DNA of 64,000 nt, from assembly GCF_900269665.1 (NCBI RefSeq), contig NZ_LT985361.1:5376163-5440162 (forward strand), written 5' to 3'. Source of the DNA: Nocardia suismassiliense (GTDB taxonomy: Bacteria > Actinomycetota > Actinomycetes > Mycobacteriales > Mycobacteriaceae). Of the stretch, positions 25,556-34,959 are shown piece after piece (the stretch's first letter is position 1; each line of letters begins with the position of its first letter). Below the pieces are notes generated by a model. It did no database searches. It was not told where the DNA came from and saw only the letters and a program-made list of their open reading frames with translations. Both the position numbers and the translations under genes were made by a program.

Positions 25556-26860
25556 ATGGAAGCGGTAGAGCAATTCCTGAAAGAGCATTCGATCACGATG
25601 GTCGAGCTCGCCACGCCGGATATGGCAGGCGCTATCCGCGGGAAAAGGATCCCGGTCGAAACGTTTTTGACGAGTGGGCTTTCGGGTGGGGTCGGTTTGT
25701 CCTCGGCGGTATTGGCCTGGGATTACCAGATGGAGGTCATCGAGACCGATGACTACAGCTGGTCCAATGGTTATCCCGATATCTTCCTGCGCCCCGATGT
25801 GGCGACGCTGCGACTCGTGCCATGGAAGCAGCGGACCGCCCTGGTCTTCTGTGACGTCGTCGACGGGTCCGGCAAGCTCGCCACGGTAGCGCCGCGCGAC
25901 GTACTGCGCCGTGCGACAGCCGAGTTGGTGCAAGCCGGTCTCTCGCCCTACATCGCGATGGAGAGCGAGTTCTACGCACTCGACGCGGAGACGCTGCGCC
26001 CCAGGGGCGACCGCAATCCGGTCTACAGTTTGCACGACCATCATTACCTGGAGCCGTTCCTCGACGACGTCTGCCAGACGCTGCTCAGCGCCGAGGTCGA
26101 GGTCGAGGCGTGCGGGGCCGAGTACGCGCCGGGTCAGGTCGAGATCAACCTCACCCCCTCCGACCCGCTCACCGCGGCCGACGGGCTGCTCTTCTTCCGT
26201 TATGCCGTGAAGCAACTGGCGCCCCGGCACGGATTCCGGGCGACCTTCATGGCCAAGCCGTTCGGCGACCTCTCCGGCAGCGGCCTGCACATCCATCAGA
26301 GCATGTGGCGCAAGGAAAAAGACAATGCGTTCTGGGACGCGGGCACGCTGAGCAGCATCGGCCACAATTACGTGGCCGGGCTCCTGAAGTACGCCGCCGA
26401 GCTACAGCTCGTGTCCGTGCCGACGCCCAATGGCTACAAACGCGTCGCCGATCATTCGTTCGCGCCGACGAATCTCTCCTGGGGCGTGGACAACAGGTGC
26501 GCCGCGGTGCGCGTCCTGGTCCGCGACGCCGGCGGCACCCGGGTGGAGACGCGCATCGCCGCCGCCGACGCCAACCCCTACCTGCTCGCGGCCGCCCAGC
26601 TCACCGCGGGCTTGGCCGGCGTCACCGAAGACCTGAAACCGCCACCGCCCGCCGCGAATTCCTATGTCTCGGAAGAGTATCCGCCGCTGCCGACAAATAT
26701 CTGGGCGGCCGCGAACCTGTTCGGCGAGAGCGAGTTCGCCCGGCGCGCACTCGGCGCGGCAACAGTGGAGAACCTGTGCCGGGTGGCGCGCAGCGAGGCG
26801 GCGGCGGGGCAGCGCGAAGTGACCGATGGGGAGCGCGGCCGGTATCTGGATTCGGTGTAG
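25556..26860 (+). CDS. glutamine synthetase-like gamma-glutamyl-amide ligase (PuuA/GlnA4-type)
   Basis: 434 aa. The N-terminal beta-grasp shows DMAGAIRGKRIP, the form found in gamma-glutamylpolyamine synthetases instead of the ammonium-site loop of true GlnA. The catalytic domain has EYAPGQVEINL (metal Glu), SGSGLHIHQS, NGYKRV, WGVDNRCAAVRV and TRIAAADANPYL, so ATP and glutamate sites look intact. It probably joins glutamate through its gamma-carboxyl to an amine rather than to ammonia. It opens a three-gene operon with AsnB (43-nt gap) and a PLP decarboxylase (63-nt gap), so an amine made by the decarboxylase is a plausible substrate or protecting-group target (inference). ATG 25556 is chosen over the upstream GTG for its ribosome site. 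Confidence 0.8.
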   Translation: MEAVEQFLKEHSITMVELATPDMAGAIRGKRIPVETFLTSGLSGGVGLSSAVLAWDYQMEVIETDDYSWSNGYPDIFLRPDVATLRLVPWKQRTALVFCDVVDGSGKLATVAPRDVLRRATAELVQAGLSPYIAMESEFYALDAETLRPRGDRNPVYSLHDHHYLEPFLDDVCQTLLSAEVEVEACGAEYAPGQVEINLTPSDPLTAADGLLFFRYAVKQLAPRHGFRATFMAKPFGDLSGSGLHIHQSMWRKEKDNAFWDAGTLSSIGHNYVAGLLKYAAELQLVSVPTPNGYKRVADHSFAPTNLSWGVDNRCAAVRVLVRDAGGTRVETRIAAADANPYLLAAAQLTAGLAGVTEDLKPPPPAANSYVSEEYPPLPTNIWAAANLFGESEFARRALGAATVENLCRVARSEAAAGQREVTDGERGRYLDSV

Positions 26861-26903
26861 TCGGCGATGCTCCGTAATTCTCGAGGAAACAGGAGATAGA
26901 CCC

Positions 26904-28901
26904 GTGTGTGGTGTGGTCGGATTCATTGACAGCGGATTACGCAAAGACCAGCGACTGGATCTGGTACGGCGGGGCATTCGGGCGATCGCCCATCGCGGCC
27001 CGGACGAAGTGGGCCTGTACGACTGTTCCGCCTTCACCCTCGGCACGGTCCGCCTCTCGGTGATCGACCCGAGGCTCGGCCAGCAGCCCATGGTGACCCC
27101 GGACAATCGTTACATCGCCGGCTTCAACGGCGAGGTGTTCAACTACATCGAGCTGCGCAGCGAGCTGGAGCGCAACGGCGTGCGCTTCAAGACGAACTCC
27201 GACACCGAGGTGCTACTGCATTCGCTCGCCTACTGGGGACTGGATGCGCTGTCGCGCATGAACGGCCAGTTCGGTTTCGTCTTCTACGACAAGTGGGAGG
27301 ACGTGCTGATCCTCGGCCGCGACCGCTTCGGCGAGCGCCCGATGTTCTACACCGAGCAGGACGGCACCTTCTATTTCGCGTCCGAGATCAAAGGACTGTT
27401 CGCCTTCCCCCGGGTGCCGCGCGAGCTCGCCCCGGACAAGGTGCGGCGCGCCATGCGGTATTGGAGCCCGGTCCCCGGCGAGACGTGCTTCACGGGCATC
27501 GACGCGATCCCGCCGGGGCACATATTGACCGTGCGCGACGGGCAGGCCGAGCTGTCGAAGTATTACCACGGCATCGCCCGACAGAGCACCGTCTCGCCGC
27601 CGAAGTCGTTCGAGGAAGCGAAGATCGGACTGCGGGAGGTCATTCGAGAGTCCATCCGGCTGCGCCTGCGCACGGACTACTCACTGGGCACCTATATCAG
27701 CGGCGGCATCGATTCGGCGGTCGTCTCCTCGGTGATGAACGAGCTGATCGACGAGCCGCTCACCACATTCTCCATCGATGCCGCGGACAGTCCGGTGAAC
27801 GAGTGGCCGTACCAGCGGGCCATGGTGGACCGGTTGGGTAGCAAGCACACTCGCATTCCGGTTTCGCGGGCACAGGTCCGCGAACGATTCCCGCATGTCG
27901 TCCGGCAGTGTGAACAGCCGCTGCATTTCACGGCTCCGGTGGCCTACGGCGTGCTGGCCGAGCAAGTCGGGTTGGCCGGTGTGCGAGTCATTCTCGGCGG
28001 CGAAGGCTCCGACGAGCTCTTCGCCGGTTACGACATCGCCAAAGAGGCGCGCATCATCGAAGCCTGTCTCGGCCGGGGGTCCTTCGCCGGTGCGGCCGAC
28101 GAACTGGCGCCCGCGCTGAACGACGTGCTGTACAGCGACGGCAAGAGCGCCGACGCGATCATCCGGTTCTACACGGATCGAGCGAACCGCGATTTCACCC
28201 TCGGACCGCATCTGCGTCGCTTCGAATCCGAGCCCGTCGACGAGCTCATCGATGCGGCGGGTGGCGTCCAGGACGATCACGCGGTACTGCTGCGCCGGTT
28301 CCGCGCCGACTTCCCGGACTTCGAGCAGCGATCCGCCGTCGATCGATCGATGCTCGTCGACATGCACACCTTCCTGATCGGCTACGGGATGACCTGCCTG
28401 GGCGACCGGGCCGGAACGGGTTTCGGCGTCGAAGGCCGATACCCCTTCATGGATTCCAACGTGGTCGAATACGCGGCCGCCCTGCCGGTCGAGTGGAAGT
28501 TGAACGGAGTGCGGGAGAAGCACATTCTGCGCGAGGCGTATGCCGACCGCCTGCCACCCGAGATCGTCGATCGACCGAAGTTCGGCATGCGGCTGCCCGG
28601 TGCCGAGGCGCTGCTGCCGGACGGTGACGACTGGGTGGCGGCGATCTTGACACCGTCCGCCATCCGCCGCGTCGGTTTCCTCGTGCCCGCCGCGGTGGAC
28701 CGGCTCGTGGACCGGGTGACGAAGGCCGAGACACCGCGCGTGCCTTATCCCTTCGGTGACGCGTACGTGCACCTGCTCAGTGTGCTGCTGATGGAGGAGT
28801 TCCTGATCCACGACTTCCAGGTGCCCGAGGTCGATATCGACCGAATCATGATGCGCAACATCGACGGCGACCACGACCCGGTGGGTACGGCCGCGCGCTG
28901 A
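26904..28901 (+). CDS. AsnB-type glutamine-hydrolysing amidotransferase (asparagine synthase-like)
   Basis: 665 aa from GTG 26904, which places Cys2 (CGVVGF) as N-terminal nucleophile after Met removal; AGGAG lies about 8 nt upstream. The class II glutaminase domain has AHRGPDE and FNGEVFNY. The synthetase domain has the PP-loop SGGIDS (266-271), FSIDAADSP and EGSDELFAGYD. Both half-sites look functional, so it should turn a carboxylate into an amide via an acyl-adenylate with ammonia from glutamine. Beta-lactam synthetases share the fold but usually lose Cys2, so amidation is favoured. As the middle gene of the GS-AsnB-decarboxylase operon it is probably dedicated to a special metabolite rather than to asparagine supply. 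Confidence 0.82.
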   Translation: MCGVVGFIDSGLRKDQRLDLVRRGIRAIAHRGPDEVGLYDCSAFTLGTVRLSVIDPRLGQQPMVTPDNRYIAGFNGEVFNYIELRSELERNGVRFKTNSDTEVLLHSLAYWGLDALSRMNGQFGFVFYDKWEDVLILGRDRFGERPMFYTEQDGTFYFASEIKGLFAFPRVPRELAPDKVRRAMRYWSPVPGETCFTGIDAIPPGHILTVRDGQAELSKYYHGIARQSTVSPPKSFEEAKIGLREVIRESIRLRLRTDYSLGTYISGGIDSAVVSSVMNELIDEPLTTFSIDAADSPVNEWPYQRAMVDRLGSKHTRIPVSRAQVRERFPHVVRQCEQPLHFTAPVAYGVLAEQVGLAGVRVILGGEGSDELFAGYDIAKEARIIEACLGRGSFAGAADELAPALNDVLYSDGKSADAIIRFYTDRANRDFTLGPHLRRFESEPVDELIDAAGGVQDDHAVLLRRFRADFPDFEQRSAVDRSMLVDMHTFLIGYGMTCLGDRAGTGFGVEGRYPFMDSNVVEYAAALPVEWKLNGVREKHILREAYADRLPPEIVDRPKFGMRLPGAEALLPDGDDWVAAILTPSAIRRVGFLVPAAVDRLVDRVTKAETPRVPYPFGDAYVHLLSVLLMEEFLIHDFQVPEVDIDRIMMRNIDGDHDPVGTAAR

Positions 28902-28964
28902 TCGACGCGCGCTCGCCGAGGTGGGCCAGGCGAGCTTCCCGAGTTAGTCCAGAGAGGATCCATC

Positions 28965-30362
28965 ATGTCTCATGTCGATTTGGTCGACGATGTGCGAGAA
29001 GTAGGGACGGCGGTCCTCGAAACCCTTGCCGCCCATATCGAAACGGCCCGGACCGGCGCGGGCGAGGTCGTGTCCTCGGCCGATATCGATACGGTCGCCA
29101 AGCGGCTGGAGCTGCGCCGGTGGATCGAGGAAGGGGGGATGACGCTGCCCGAGTTGCTGTCGTTCGTCACCACCTACAGCGACATCTCGGCCGGCCATCA
29201 TCACCCCGGGTACATGGCGCATCAGATCGCGCCGTCGGATACTCCCGGGGTGGTCGCCGATCTGCTCCAGGCGATGACCAACAACATTCCCCTGGTATAC
29301 GAGCTCGCTCCGGCCGCCGCGGCGGTGGACCGGGCGGTGTGCCGGTGGATGCTGGACAACGTCGGCTGGGGCGCGACCGGCCTCGGGGCGATGACCAATG
29401 GCGGCACCCTGGGCAATCTGACCGCCTTGCTCGCCGCTCGTTCGCATGCCGACGCCACGGCGTGGCGGGACGGAAACCCTGGCGATCTCGTCATTTTCGC
29501 CCCGGCGACCAGTCACTACTCCGTGCGCAAGGCAGCCGCCGTCATGGGGCTGGGCGAACGCGGGGTCTACCCGTTGCGCACCGACGCCCTGGGCCGCATC
29601 GATCCGGCGGAGCTCGAACCCGCGCTCGCCGAAGTGCGCGCCCAAGGAAAGCGGCCGGTCGCCGTGGTGGCCAACGGCTGCGCCACCGGGACGGGCCTGT
29701 ACGACCCGATCGCCGAGGTGGCGCAGTTCTGCGAGGACAACGGCCTGTGGTTCCACGTGGACGGCGCGCACGGCGCCGCCGCGCTGATCTCGCCGCGCCA
29801 CCGCGGCCTGCTGGCCGGCATCGAGCGGGCCGACTCCACGGTGTGGGACGGGCACAAGATGCTGCGGACCTCGGCGCTGTGCACGGGCGTGTTGTTCCGC
29901 GAAAAGCGTTATCTCGACACCATGTTCAAGCAGGACGCGAGTTATCTCTATCGCCCCGAGGCCGAAGACGTGGACCCGGGGCAGTACACCTTCGAAACCT
30001 CCAAGGCGCCACTCGGTCTCAAGATCTTGCTGACGCTGGCCTATCGCGGTGAAGCTTCCTTGCGTTCTTATGTCGAACGGCAATACGGCCTCGCCACCGA
30101 TCTGTGGGAGCTCATCCAGGAGCGGGCCGACTTCACCGCGCCGTATCAGCCGCAGAGCAATATCCTCTGCTTCCGGTACGAGCCGTGGGGCGACCGGCAG
30201 CTCGAATTGCGGTCCCGGCTCATCCAAGACGGCCGGTTCTATCTCTCGTCGTTCGCGCTGGGTGGCCGTCCCTACCTGCGCGCCGCGCTCATGTCGCCGA
30301 CGACCGACCGGCAGACGTTGAACGACCTGCTGGAGGTGATCGTCAAGGTCGCCGAGGCGTGA
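28965..30362 (+). CDS. PLP-dependent group II amino acid decarboxylase
   Basis: 465 aa, fold-type I. HVDGAHGAAA carries the Asp that pairs with the PLP nitrogen; WDGHKMLRTS carries the Schiff-base Lys298; MTNGGTLGNLTALLAAR is the typical cofactor-phosphate region. The family includes glutamate, aspartate, diaminobutyrate and aromatic amino acid decarboxylases; SAGHHHPGYMAHQ near residue 75 fits the glutamate/diaminobutyrate/aspartate side. In macrolactam pathways a related enzyme decarboxylates carrier-bound 3-methylaspartate, which is notable because glutamate mutase subunits are encoded nearby; here no carrier protein is seen. Last gene of its operon. Confidence 0.85.
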   Translation: MSHVDLVDDVREVGTAVLETLAAHIETARTGAGEVVSSADIDTVAKRLELRRWIEEGGMTLPELLSFVTTYSDISAGHHHPGYMAHQIAPSDTPGVVADLLQAMTNNIPLVYELAPAAAAVDRAVCRWMLDNVGWGATGLGAMTNGGTLGNLTALLAARSHADATAWRDGNPGDLVIFAPATSHYSVRKAAAVMGLGERGVYPLRTDALGRIDPAELEPALAEVRAQGKRPVAVVANGCATGTGLYDPIAEVAQFCEDNGLWFHVDGAHGAAALISPRHRGLLAGIERADSTVWDGHKMLRTSALCTGVLFREKRYLDTMFKQDASYLYRPEAEDVDPGQYTFETSKAPLGLKILLTLAYRGEASLRSYVERQYGLATDLWELIQERADFTAPYQPQSNILCFRYEPWGDRQLELRSRLIQDGRFYLSSFALGGRPYLRAALMSPTTDRQTLNDLLEVIVKVAEA

Positions 30363-30643
30363 TTCCCGGCGCGTACCTGCGACCGGTCACCAAGTGCGCA
30401 TGATGATCCAGGTCGACCGACGCACCGGCCGGGAACCGTTGCGCGTTGGGCGAGTTCACATCAAGGCCGACTCCGGATGGGTGCGGCGCACAATGTAGCG
30501 GTAAATGGTGGGCAACATCGCCATCGCGTCCCATACTGGGGTCGATTGCAGGTTGCCGGTTCGCTGACGCATCGGCCGCACGGGTGACCGGCGAATCGAG
30601 GGGCACCCGCCGGCCCCGAGTTGTTCGAACCGGCCGACGAGAA

Positions 30644-32758
30644 GTGCGTGAGTTGGTAACCGACGTCATCGATGTGAGCGCCGACTTCGCGGTCGCCCGG
30701 AAAGCGCTGTGGGATCTGCTACTCGAACCGCAGACCTACCCACGGTTGTTCGCGGGCATCGGCGCCTGTGAGCTGGTGGAGACCGGACCGGACAGCCGGA
30801 TCGCGCAGCTGCGCATCGGCACCGCCGAGTCCGGCATCCGCACGCATGAGCTGCGGCTGACCGTGTGGCGCTGGTACGAGAGCTTCGAGTTGCAGTGCCC
30901 GGGGACGGGCAGCTTCGTATCGGTGAAGCTGCAGGGTGACCAGGAGCGCACCAAGGTCGTCGTCACCGTGTTCGCGCCGGGCCGGTGGCATCCACACATC
31001 GCCGAGCAGTCCAACGCGGCCGTGGTGGCGTGGGTGAAGAGCGGGCTGCGGCGGGCGGTCGATGTCATCCGCGGCGCACGGACCTCGACGGTGATCAATG
31101 CCGAGAATGCCCCGCTGCGCAGGCAGGTCAGCGTGGCCAAACAGATGGTCACCGTCGGTGTCGGGCGCACCACGAACCTCGCGATCGGCGTGAAACAGGC
31201 TCGCTCCCTGGCGAAATGGGGCTTCAACCTGGCCGGTGGTTACGCGGCGGCCGCGGCCTACGATCCGGATCGCATCGCCCTGATCGACGGATCCGGCACC
31301 CGCACCTTCGCCGAGATGCACGCTCGCACAAGCGCACTGGCCGGTGCGATGGCCCGGCTCGACCTCGGCTTCGGCGATACGGTGGGGCTGCTCTCGCGCA
31401 ACCATGCCGGCATGGTCGAATGCATGGTCGCCGCAGGCAAACTCGGCGTCGACGTGGCGCTGTTGAATGTCGGGCTGTCCGGTCGGCAGATCGAGGACAT
31501 CGTGCAGCGGCACCGGATCGCCGCGCTGTTCGTCGACGGCGACCTCGAGCAGCTGGTCTGCTACCTGCACACCGACCTGCCGCGCTTCAACATCGACGGC
31601 CACCCGCCGGTGCCGCACCGGACCACCATCGAGGATCTGATCGCGCAGGGCGAGCGGAACTTTCATCGCCCGACCCGGCCGGGCCGGTTGATCGTGCTGA
31701 CCTCCGGCACCAGCGGCACGCCGAAGGGCGCGCGCCGCCCCGAACCCAAAGGCTTCGGCACCATCGCCGCGCTGCTGTCGCGGATTCCGCTGCCCATGGA
31801 AGAGCCGATGCTCATCCCCGCTCCGCTGTTCCACACCTGGGGGCTGGCCGGACTCCAGATCAGTACGCCACTGCGCGCGACAGTGGTGCTGCCGGAGCGA
31901 TTCGACGCCGAAGAATGTCTGCGGCTCGTCGCCGAACACCGGGTCGCCAGCATGATCGTCGTGCCGACCATGGTGAACCGCATCCTCGATCTGCCCACCG
32001 CGGTGCGGGCCCGCTACGACACGTCGAGCCTGCGCGCCGTCGTCAGCTGCGGCGCCCCGCTGGCCGGTGCGACGGTGCTGCGTTTCATGGACGTCTACGG
32101 TGAAATCCTCTACAACGTCTACGGTTCCACCGAAGTCTCCTGGGCCACCATCGCCACCCCCGACGACCTGCGGACCGCGCCGACCACCGCGGGCAAGCCG
32201 CCACTGGGCACCCGAGTCGCCGTGCTCGGCCCCGATCAACGCCCGGTACCGATCGGCGTCACCGGAAACATCTACGTCGGCAACCACATGCTGTTCGACG
32301 GTTACGTCAGCTCGGCTCCGCCCGCCGAATCCGACGGCATGCTCGACACCGGCGACCTCGGCTATCTCGACGTCGCCGGACGACTGTTCATCGCGGGCCG
32401 CGACGACGAAATGATCATCTCCGGCGGCGAGAACGTCTTCCCCCGCCCCGTAGAAGAGGCCCTCGCCCATCTCCCCCAGGTCAGCGAGGTCGCCGTAGTC
32501 GGCGTCCCCGACCAGGAATTCGGCCAGCGCCTCGCCGCCTTCGTCGTGAAACGCGAAGACTCCGGCCTGGATTCGGACATGATCCGCTCCTACATCCGCC
32601 ACCGCCTCAGCCGCTTCTCCGTCCCCCGCGACGTCACCTTCCTCGCCTCCCTCCCCCGCGGTGAAACCGGCAAGATCATCAAACAACTGCTCACCGGCCC
32701 CCACTCCGGCGAAGCCCCACTGCCCTCCCCACTCGGCGGCCCGCACGTAATCACCTGA
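30644..32758 (+). CDS. SRPBCC-domain/acyl-CoA synthetase fusion
   Basis: 704 aa from GTG 30644. Residues about 1-145 resemble a polyketide cyclase/START-like (SRPBCC) domain: VIDVSADFAVARKALWDLL, YPRLFAGI, ELRLTVWRWYESFEL. A linker of about 50 residues follows, then a full AMP-binding enzyme: LTSGTSGTPKGARR (P-loop), YNVYGSTEVSW, LDTGDLGYLD, RDDEMIISGGENVFP and the final Lys in GETGKIIKQ. It should activate a fatty or aryl acid as adenylate and CoA thioester. The fusion could deliver a hydrophobic substrate. The longer open frame to 30446 lacks a good start. Convergent context gives no clear pathway; it may or may not belong to the surrounding cluster. Confidence 0.78.
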   Translation: MRELVTDVIDVSADFAVARKALWDLLLEPQTYPRLFAGIGACELVETGPDSRIAQLRIGTAESGIRTHELRLTVWRWYESFELQCPGTGSFVSVKLQGDQERTKVVVTVFAPGRWHPHIAEQSNAAVVAWVKSGLRRAVDVIRGARTSTVINAENAPLRRQVSVAKQMVTVGVGRTTNLAIGVKQARSLAKWGFNLAGGYAAAAAYDPDRIALIDGSGTRTFAEMHARTSALAGAMARLDLGFGDTVGLLSRNHAGMVECMVAAGKLGVDVALLNVGLSGRQIEDIVQRHRIAALFVDGDLEQLVCYLHTDLPRFNIDGHPPVPHRTTIEDLIAQGERNFHRPTRPGRLIVLTSGTSGTPKGARRPEPKGFGTIAALLSRIPLPMEEPMLIPAPLFHTWGLAGLQISTPLRATVVLPERFDAEECLRLVAEHRVASMIVVPTMVNRILDLPTAVRARYDTSSLRAVVSCGAPLAGATVLRFMDVYGEILYNVYGSTEVSWATIATPDDLRTAPTTAGKPPLGTRVAVLGPDQRPVPIGVTGNIYVGNHMLFDGYVSSAPPAESDGMLDTGDLGYLDVAGRLFIAGRDDEMIISGGENVFPRPVEEALAHLPQVSEVAVVGVPDQEFGQRLAAFVVKREDSGLDSDMIRSYIRHRLSRFSVPRDVTFLASLPRGETGKIIKQLLTGPHSGEAPLPSPLGGPHVIT

Positions 32759-32803
32759 GCCGCTGCACCGAGTCCCGCGCTCGATGCTCAGTAGCGTGAC
32801 GGG

Positions 32804-33682
32804 ATGGATTCCGTGGAGATCAGGGTGATGGGGACCGAGGACCTGGCGAAGGCAGAACGGGCGTCGGATGTGACGTTCCTGGACGGTGATCGGCGCATTC
32901 GGCGGGTCAGCGAGCCGGAGCCGGAACCTCGGTCGGAAACAGCGGCCAAGCAGTGGATCGATCGGATGCGATATTTCCTGACGGTGGATCCGGCGGGTTG
33001 CTTGGTCGCGATGGATGGTGACGAGGTGGTCGGCTTCGCGATTTCCCAAAATCGTGACCAGCTCTGGTTTCTCGCGACGTATGGCGTGCTGCCGGACCGG
33101 CAAGGCCAAGGGATCGGCAAGCAGCTGATGGACGCCGTGCTCGCGCACGCGGGCGACCGGCCCGGGATGTTCTCCGCCACCGTGCATCCCGGTGCGACCA
33201 GACGGTACCGGCTCGCCGGGTTCATGCTGCATCCGCAGATGCGCATGGTCGGGACGGTTGATCGTGCCACGCTTCCGGCGGTGACCGGGCTGCGCGACGG
33301 AGGGGTCGAGGACTTCGACTGGATGAACCGGTTGGACCGGCAGCTCCGTGGCGCCGGGCACGGGCCCGATCACCATTACCTGCTCGGCGCCAACCGTCTT
33401 GTCGTCTCCCACACGGGAGGCGAGTCGGGTTACGCCTACATCGATGACCGCGGCCGAGCCGTCCTGCTGGCCGCGGCGAACCCGGAAATCGCACAGCAGC
33501 TGCTGTGGGAAGCCTTCGCCTCGGCGCGCGGTGACACTCTGGTCAATTGCATCACCACCGCCAACCACTGGGCGATCGACGTCGGATTGGCGGCCCGGCT
33601 CGATATCGGCCAGGAGGGCTACCTCGCGCTGCGCGGCATGCCCGAGCCTGCACCGTACCTGGCCAACGGCCGCTTCCTCTGA
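32804..33682 (+). CDS. GNAT-family N-acetyltransferase
   Basis: 292 aa. Residues about 60-130 contain the acetyl-CoA motif LATYGVLPDRQGQGIGKQL (Q/R-x-x-G-x-G/A). The C-terminal half (residues about 160-290, VEDFDWMNRLDRQLRG to VGLAARLDIGQEGYLALRGM) looks like a second, degenerate GNAT fold, so this is a tandem-GNAT protein. It could acetylate an amine, for self-resistance or tailoring, but the substrate is unknown. It starts 45 nt after the acyl-CoA ligase and ends 15 nt before the convergent ATP-grasp gene. Confidence 0.78.
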   Translation: MDSVEIRVMGTEDLAKAERASDVTFLDGDRRIRRVSEPEPEPRSETAAKQWIDRMRYFLTVDPAGCLVAMDGDEVVGFAISQNRDQLWFLATYGVLPDRQGQGIGKQLMDAVLAHAGDRPGMFSATVHPGATRRYRLAGFMLHPQMRMVGTVDRATLPAVTGLRDGGVEDFDWMNRLDRQLRGAGHGPDHHYLLGANRLVVSHTGGESGYAYIDDRGRAVLLAAANPEIAQQLLWEAFASARGDTLVNCITTANHWAIDVGLAARLDIGQEGYLALRGMPEPAPYLANGRFL

Positions 33683-33697
33683 GGGACCGGTCCGGGA

Positions 33698-34939
33698 CTA
33701 CAGCAGATCGTGTTCGAGCTGGCGGAGTTTCAGGTAGGAGCGGTCGATCTCGGCGGGGTCTTGATGGACGAGGAAGACGACGCCTGGGGAGGAGTTGAGG
33801 TCGACGGTGGGTCTGGTGGGGGCTTGGTCGGCGATGCGGAAGCGGATGCTTTCGATGGCGGGGAGTTGTTCGAGTTCGGCTCGGAGGGGCTGGGCGGGGA
33901 GTGGGAGTTCGCGGTGGGCAATGAGATTGACGCAGCGAGCGTGTTCGTGGCGGGTGTAGACGGGGGGTTGGGCAGCCAGGGCTCGGCCTTCGCCGAGGTA
34001 GCAGTCCATGGTCAGGCCCACCTGGTTCACCCCGGTGCAGCGGTCCAGGGCGGGTGGGTTGGCCAGGCCGGAGATGCGGGCACCGGTTTCCAACAGCACC
34101 GGGCCTGCGGCGGTGTAGATGAGTTCGGTGTGGGCGGGGCCGTTCGCGATGCCCAGTGCGTCGAGGACACCGGAGACGTAGTCGAGGATCTCGGTGCAGC
34201 GGGGGTCGGTCGGCGACAGGAGGTCTTCGTAGTCGTAGATCCTGCGGTTGTCGCGCACGGTCACCTTGTGGCTGATCCACGCGTCGGTGAACCAGTGCTT
34301 GCCGTCGCGGCTGACCGAGTTGACGATGTACTCGTCGCCGACGAGGTATTCCTGTGCCAGCACAGCGGCATTGGTGCGCAGCATCAGGTTGGTCTTGCCG
34401 ATGATGGCGTGCACGGCGGCGCGGATCTCCGCCTCGGAGTCGCTGATGAACACGTCGTCGGAGCCGGCGCTGTCGAGCGGTTTCACCACGGTGCGGCCGA
34501 GGCCGGCCTTGCGCCGCCAGTCCAGCAGCGCCGCCGCGTCGGTGCCGCGCCGCTGCCGTGCGGTGCGCAGACCCGCGGCGGCCACCGCCTCCACCATGTG
34601 GAACTTGTCGCGCCGCACATACGACAGCGCCGGATCATTGCCGCGCAACGCCAGTTTCGCCGCGATCTCGTCGGCCACCTCGACGCCGAACTCGCTGGCC
34701 GCGATCACCGCGACCGGTGCCAGTTCGGCCAGTCGGTGCAGCACGTCGTCGGCCTGGTCGGCGTAGGAGAGGTCCGCGTCGAACAACTCGGCGGGCAGGC
34801 TCGCGGCGAAGGTCGCGGACAGGTTGGCGCGGGACCGGACGTGGATCAGCCGGTAGTGCTGCCGCGCCTGGCGGGCCAGCAGCGCTCCGGTGGAGAACGC
34901 GTCCACCAGCACGACGGTGGGCGAATCAGCTTCGGACAT
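33698..34939 (-). CDS. ATP-grasp carboxylate-amine ligase (second of two in operon)
   Basis: 413 aa from ATG 34939. It has the ATP-grasp layout: a pre-domain (VVLVDAFSTGALLARQA), YVRRDKFHMVEAVAAAGL, the ATP-binding GRTVVKPLDSAGSDDV, AQEYLVGDEYIVN and the metal site LLETGARISG. This resembles BacD/DdaF-type L-amino acid ligases, which join two amino acids through an acyl phosphate without a carrier. A GTG at 34963 would overlap the glutamate mutase E stop as GTGA, while ATG 34939 has GAGGGG upstream; either gives translational coupling or a 20-nt gap. It is the last gene of the seven-gene minus operon and likely forms one amide bond of the product (inference). Confidence 0.82.
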   Translation of the reverse strand: MSEADSPTVVLVDAFSTGALLARQARQHYRLIHVRSRANLSATFAASLPAELFDADLSYADQADDVLHRLAELAPVAVIAASEFGVEVADEIAAKLALRGNDPALSYVRRDKFHMVEAVAAAGLRTARQRRGTDAAALLDWRRKAGLGRTVVKPLDSAGSDDVFISDSEAEIRAAVHAIIGKTNLMLRTNAAVLAQEYLVGDEYIVNSVSRDGKHWFTDAWISHKVTVRDNRRIYDYEDLLSPTDPRCTEILDYVSGVLDALGIANGPAHTELIYTAAGPVLLETGARISGLANPPALDRCTGVNQVGLTMDCYLGEGRALAAQPPVYTRHEHARCVNLIAHRELPLPAQPLRAELEQLPAIESIRFRIADQAPTRPTVDLNSSPGVVFLVHQDPAEIDRSYLKLRQLEHDLL

Positions 34940-34959
34940 CGAAGATCCCCTCGGGGTAG

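Noticed and set aside
26904..28901. Beta-lactam synthetase instead of AsnB
   Set aside because: Cys2 and the glutaminase motifs are intact, while beta-lactam synthetases usually lose the nucleophile; no other clavam or carbapenam genes are present.
30719..33568. 949-codon minus frame opposite acyl-CoA ligase and GNAT genes
   Set aside because: Spans two real genes and their gap; composition typical of a mirrored frame.
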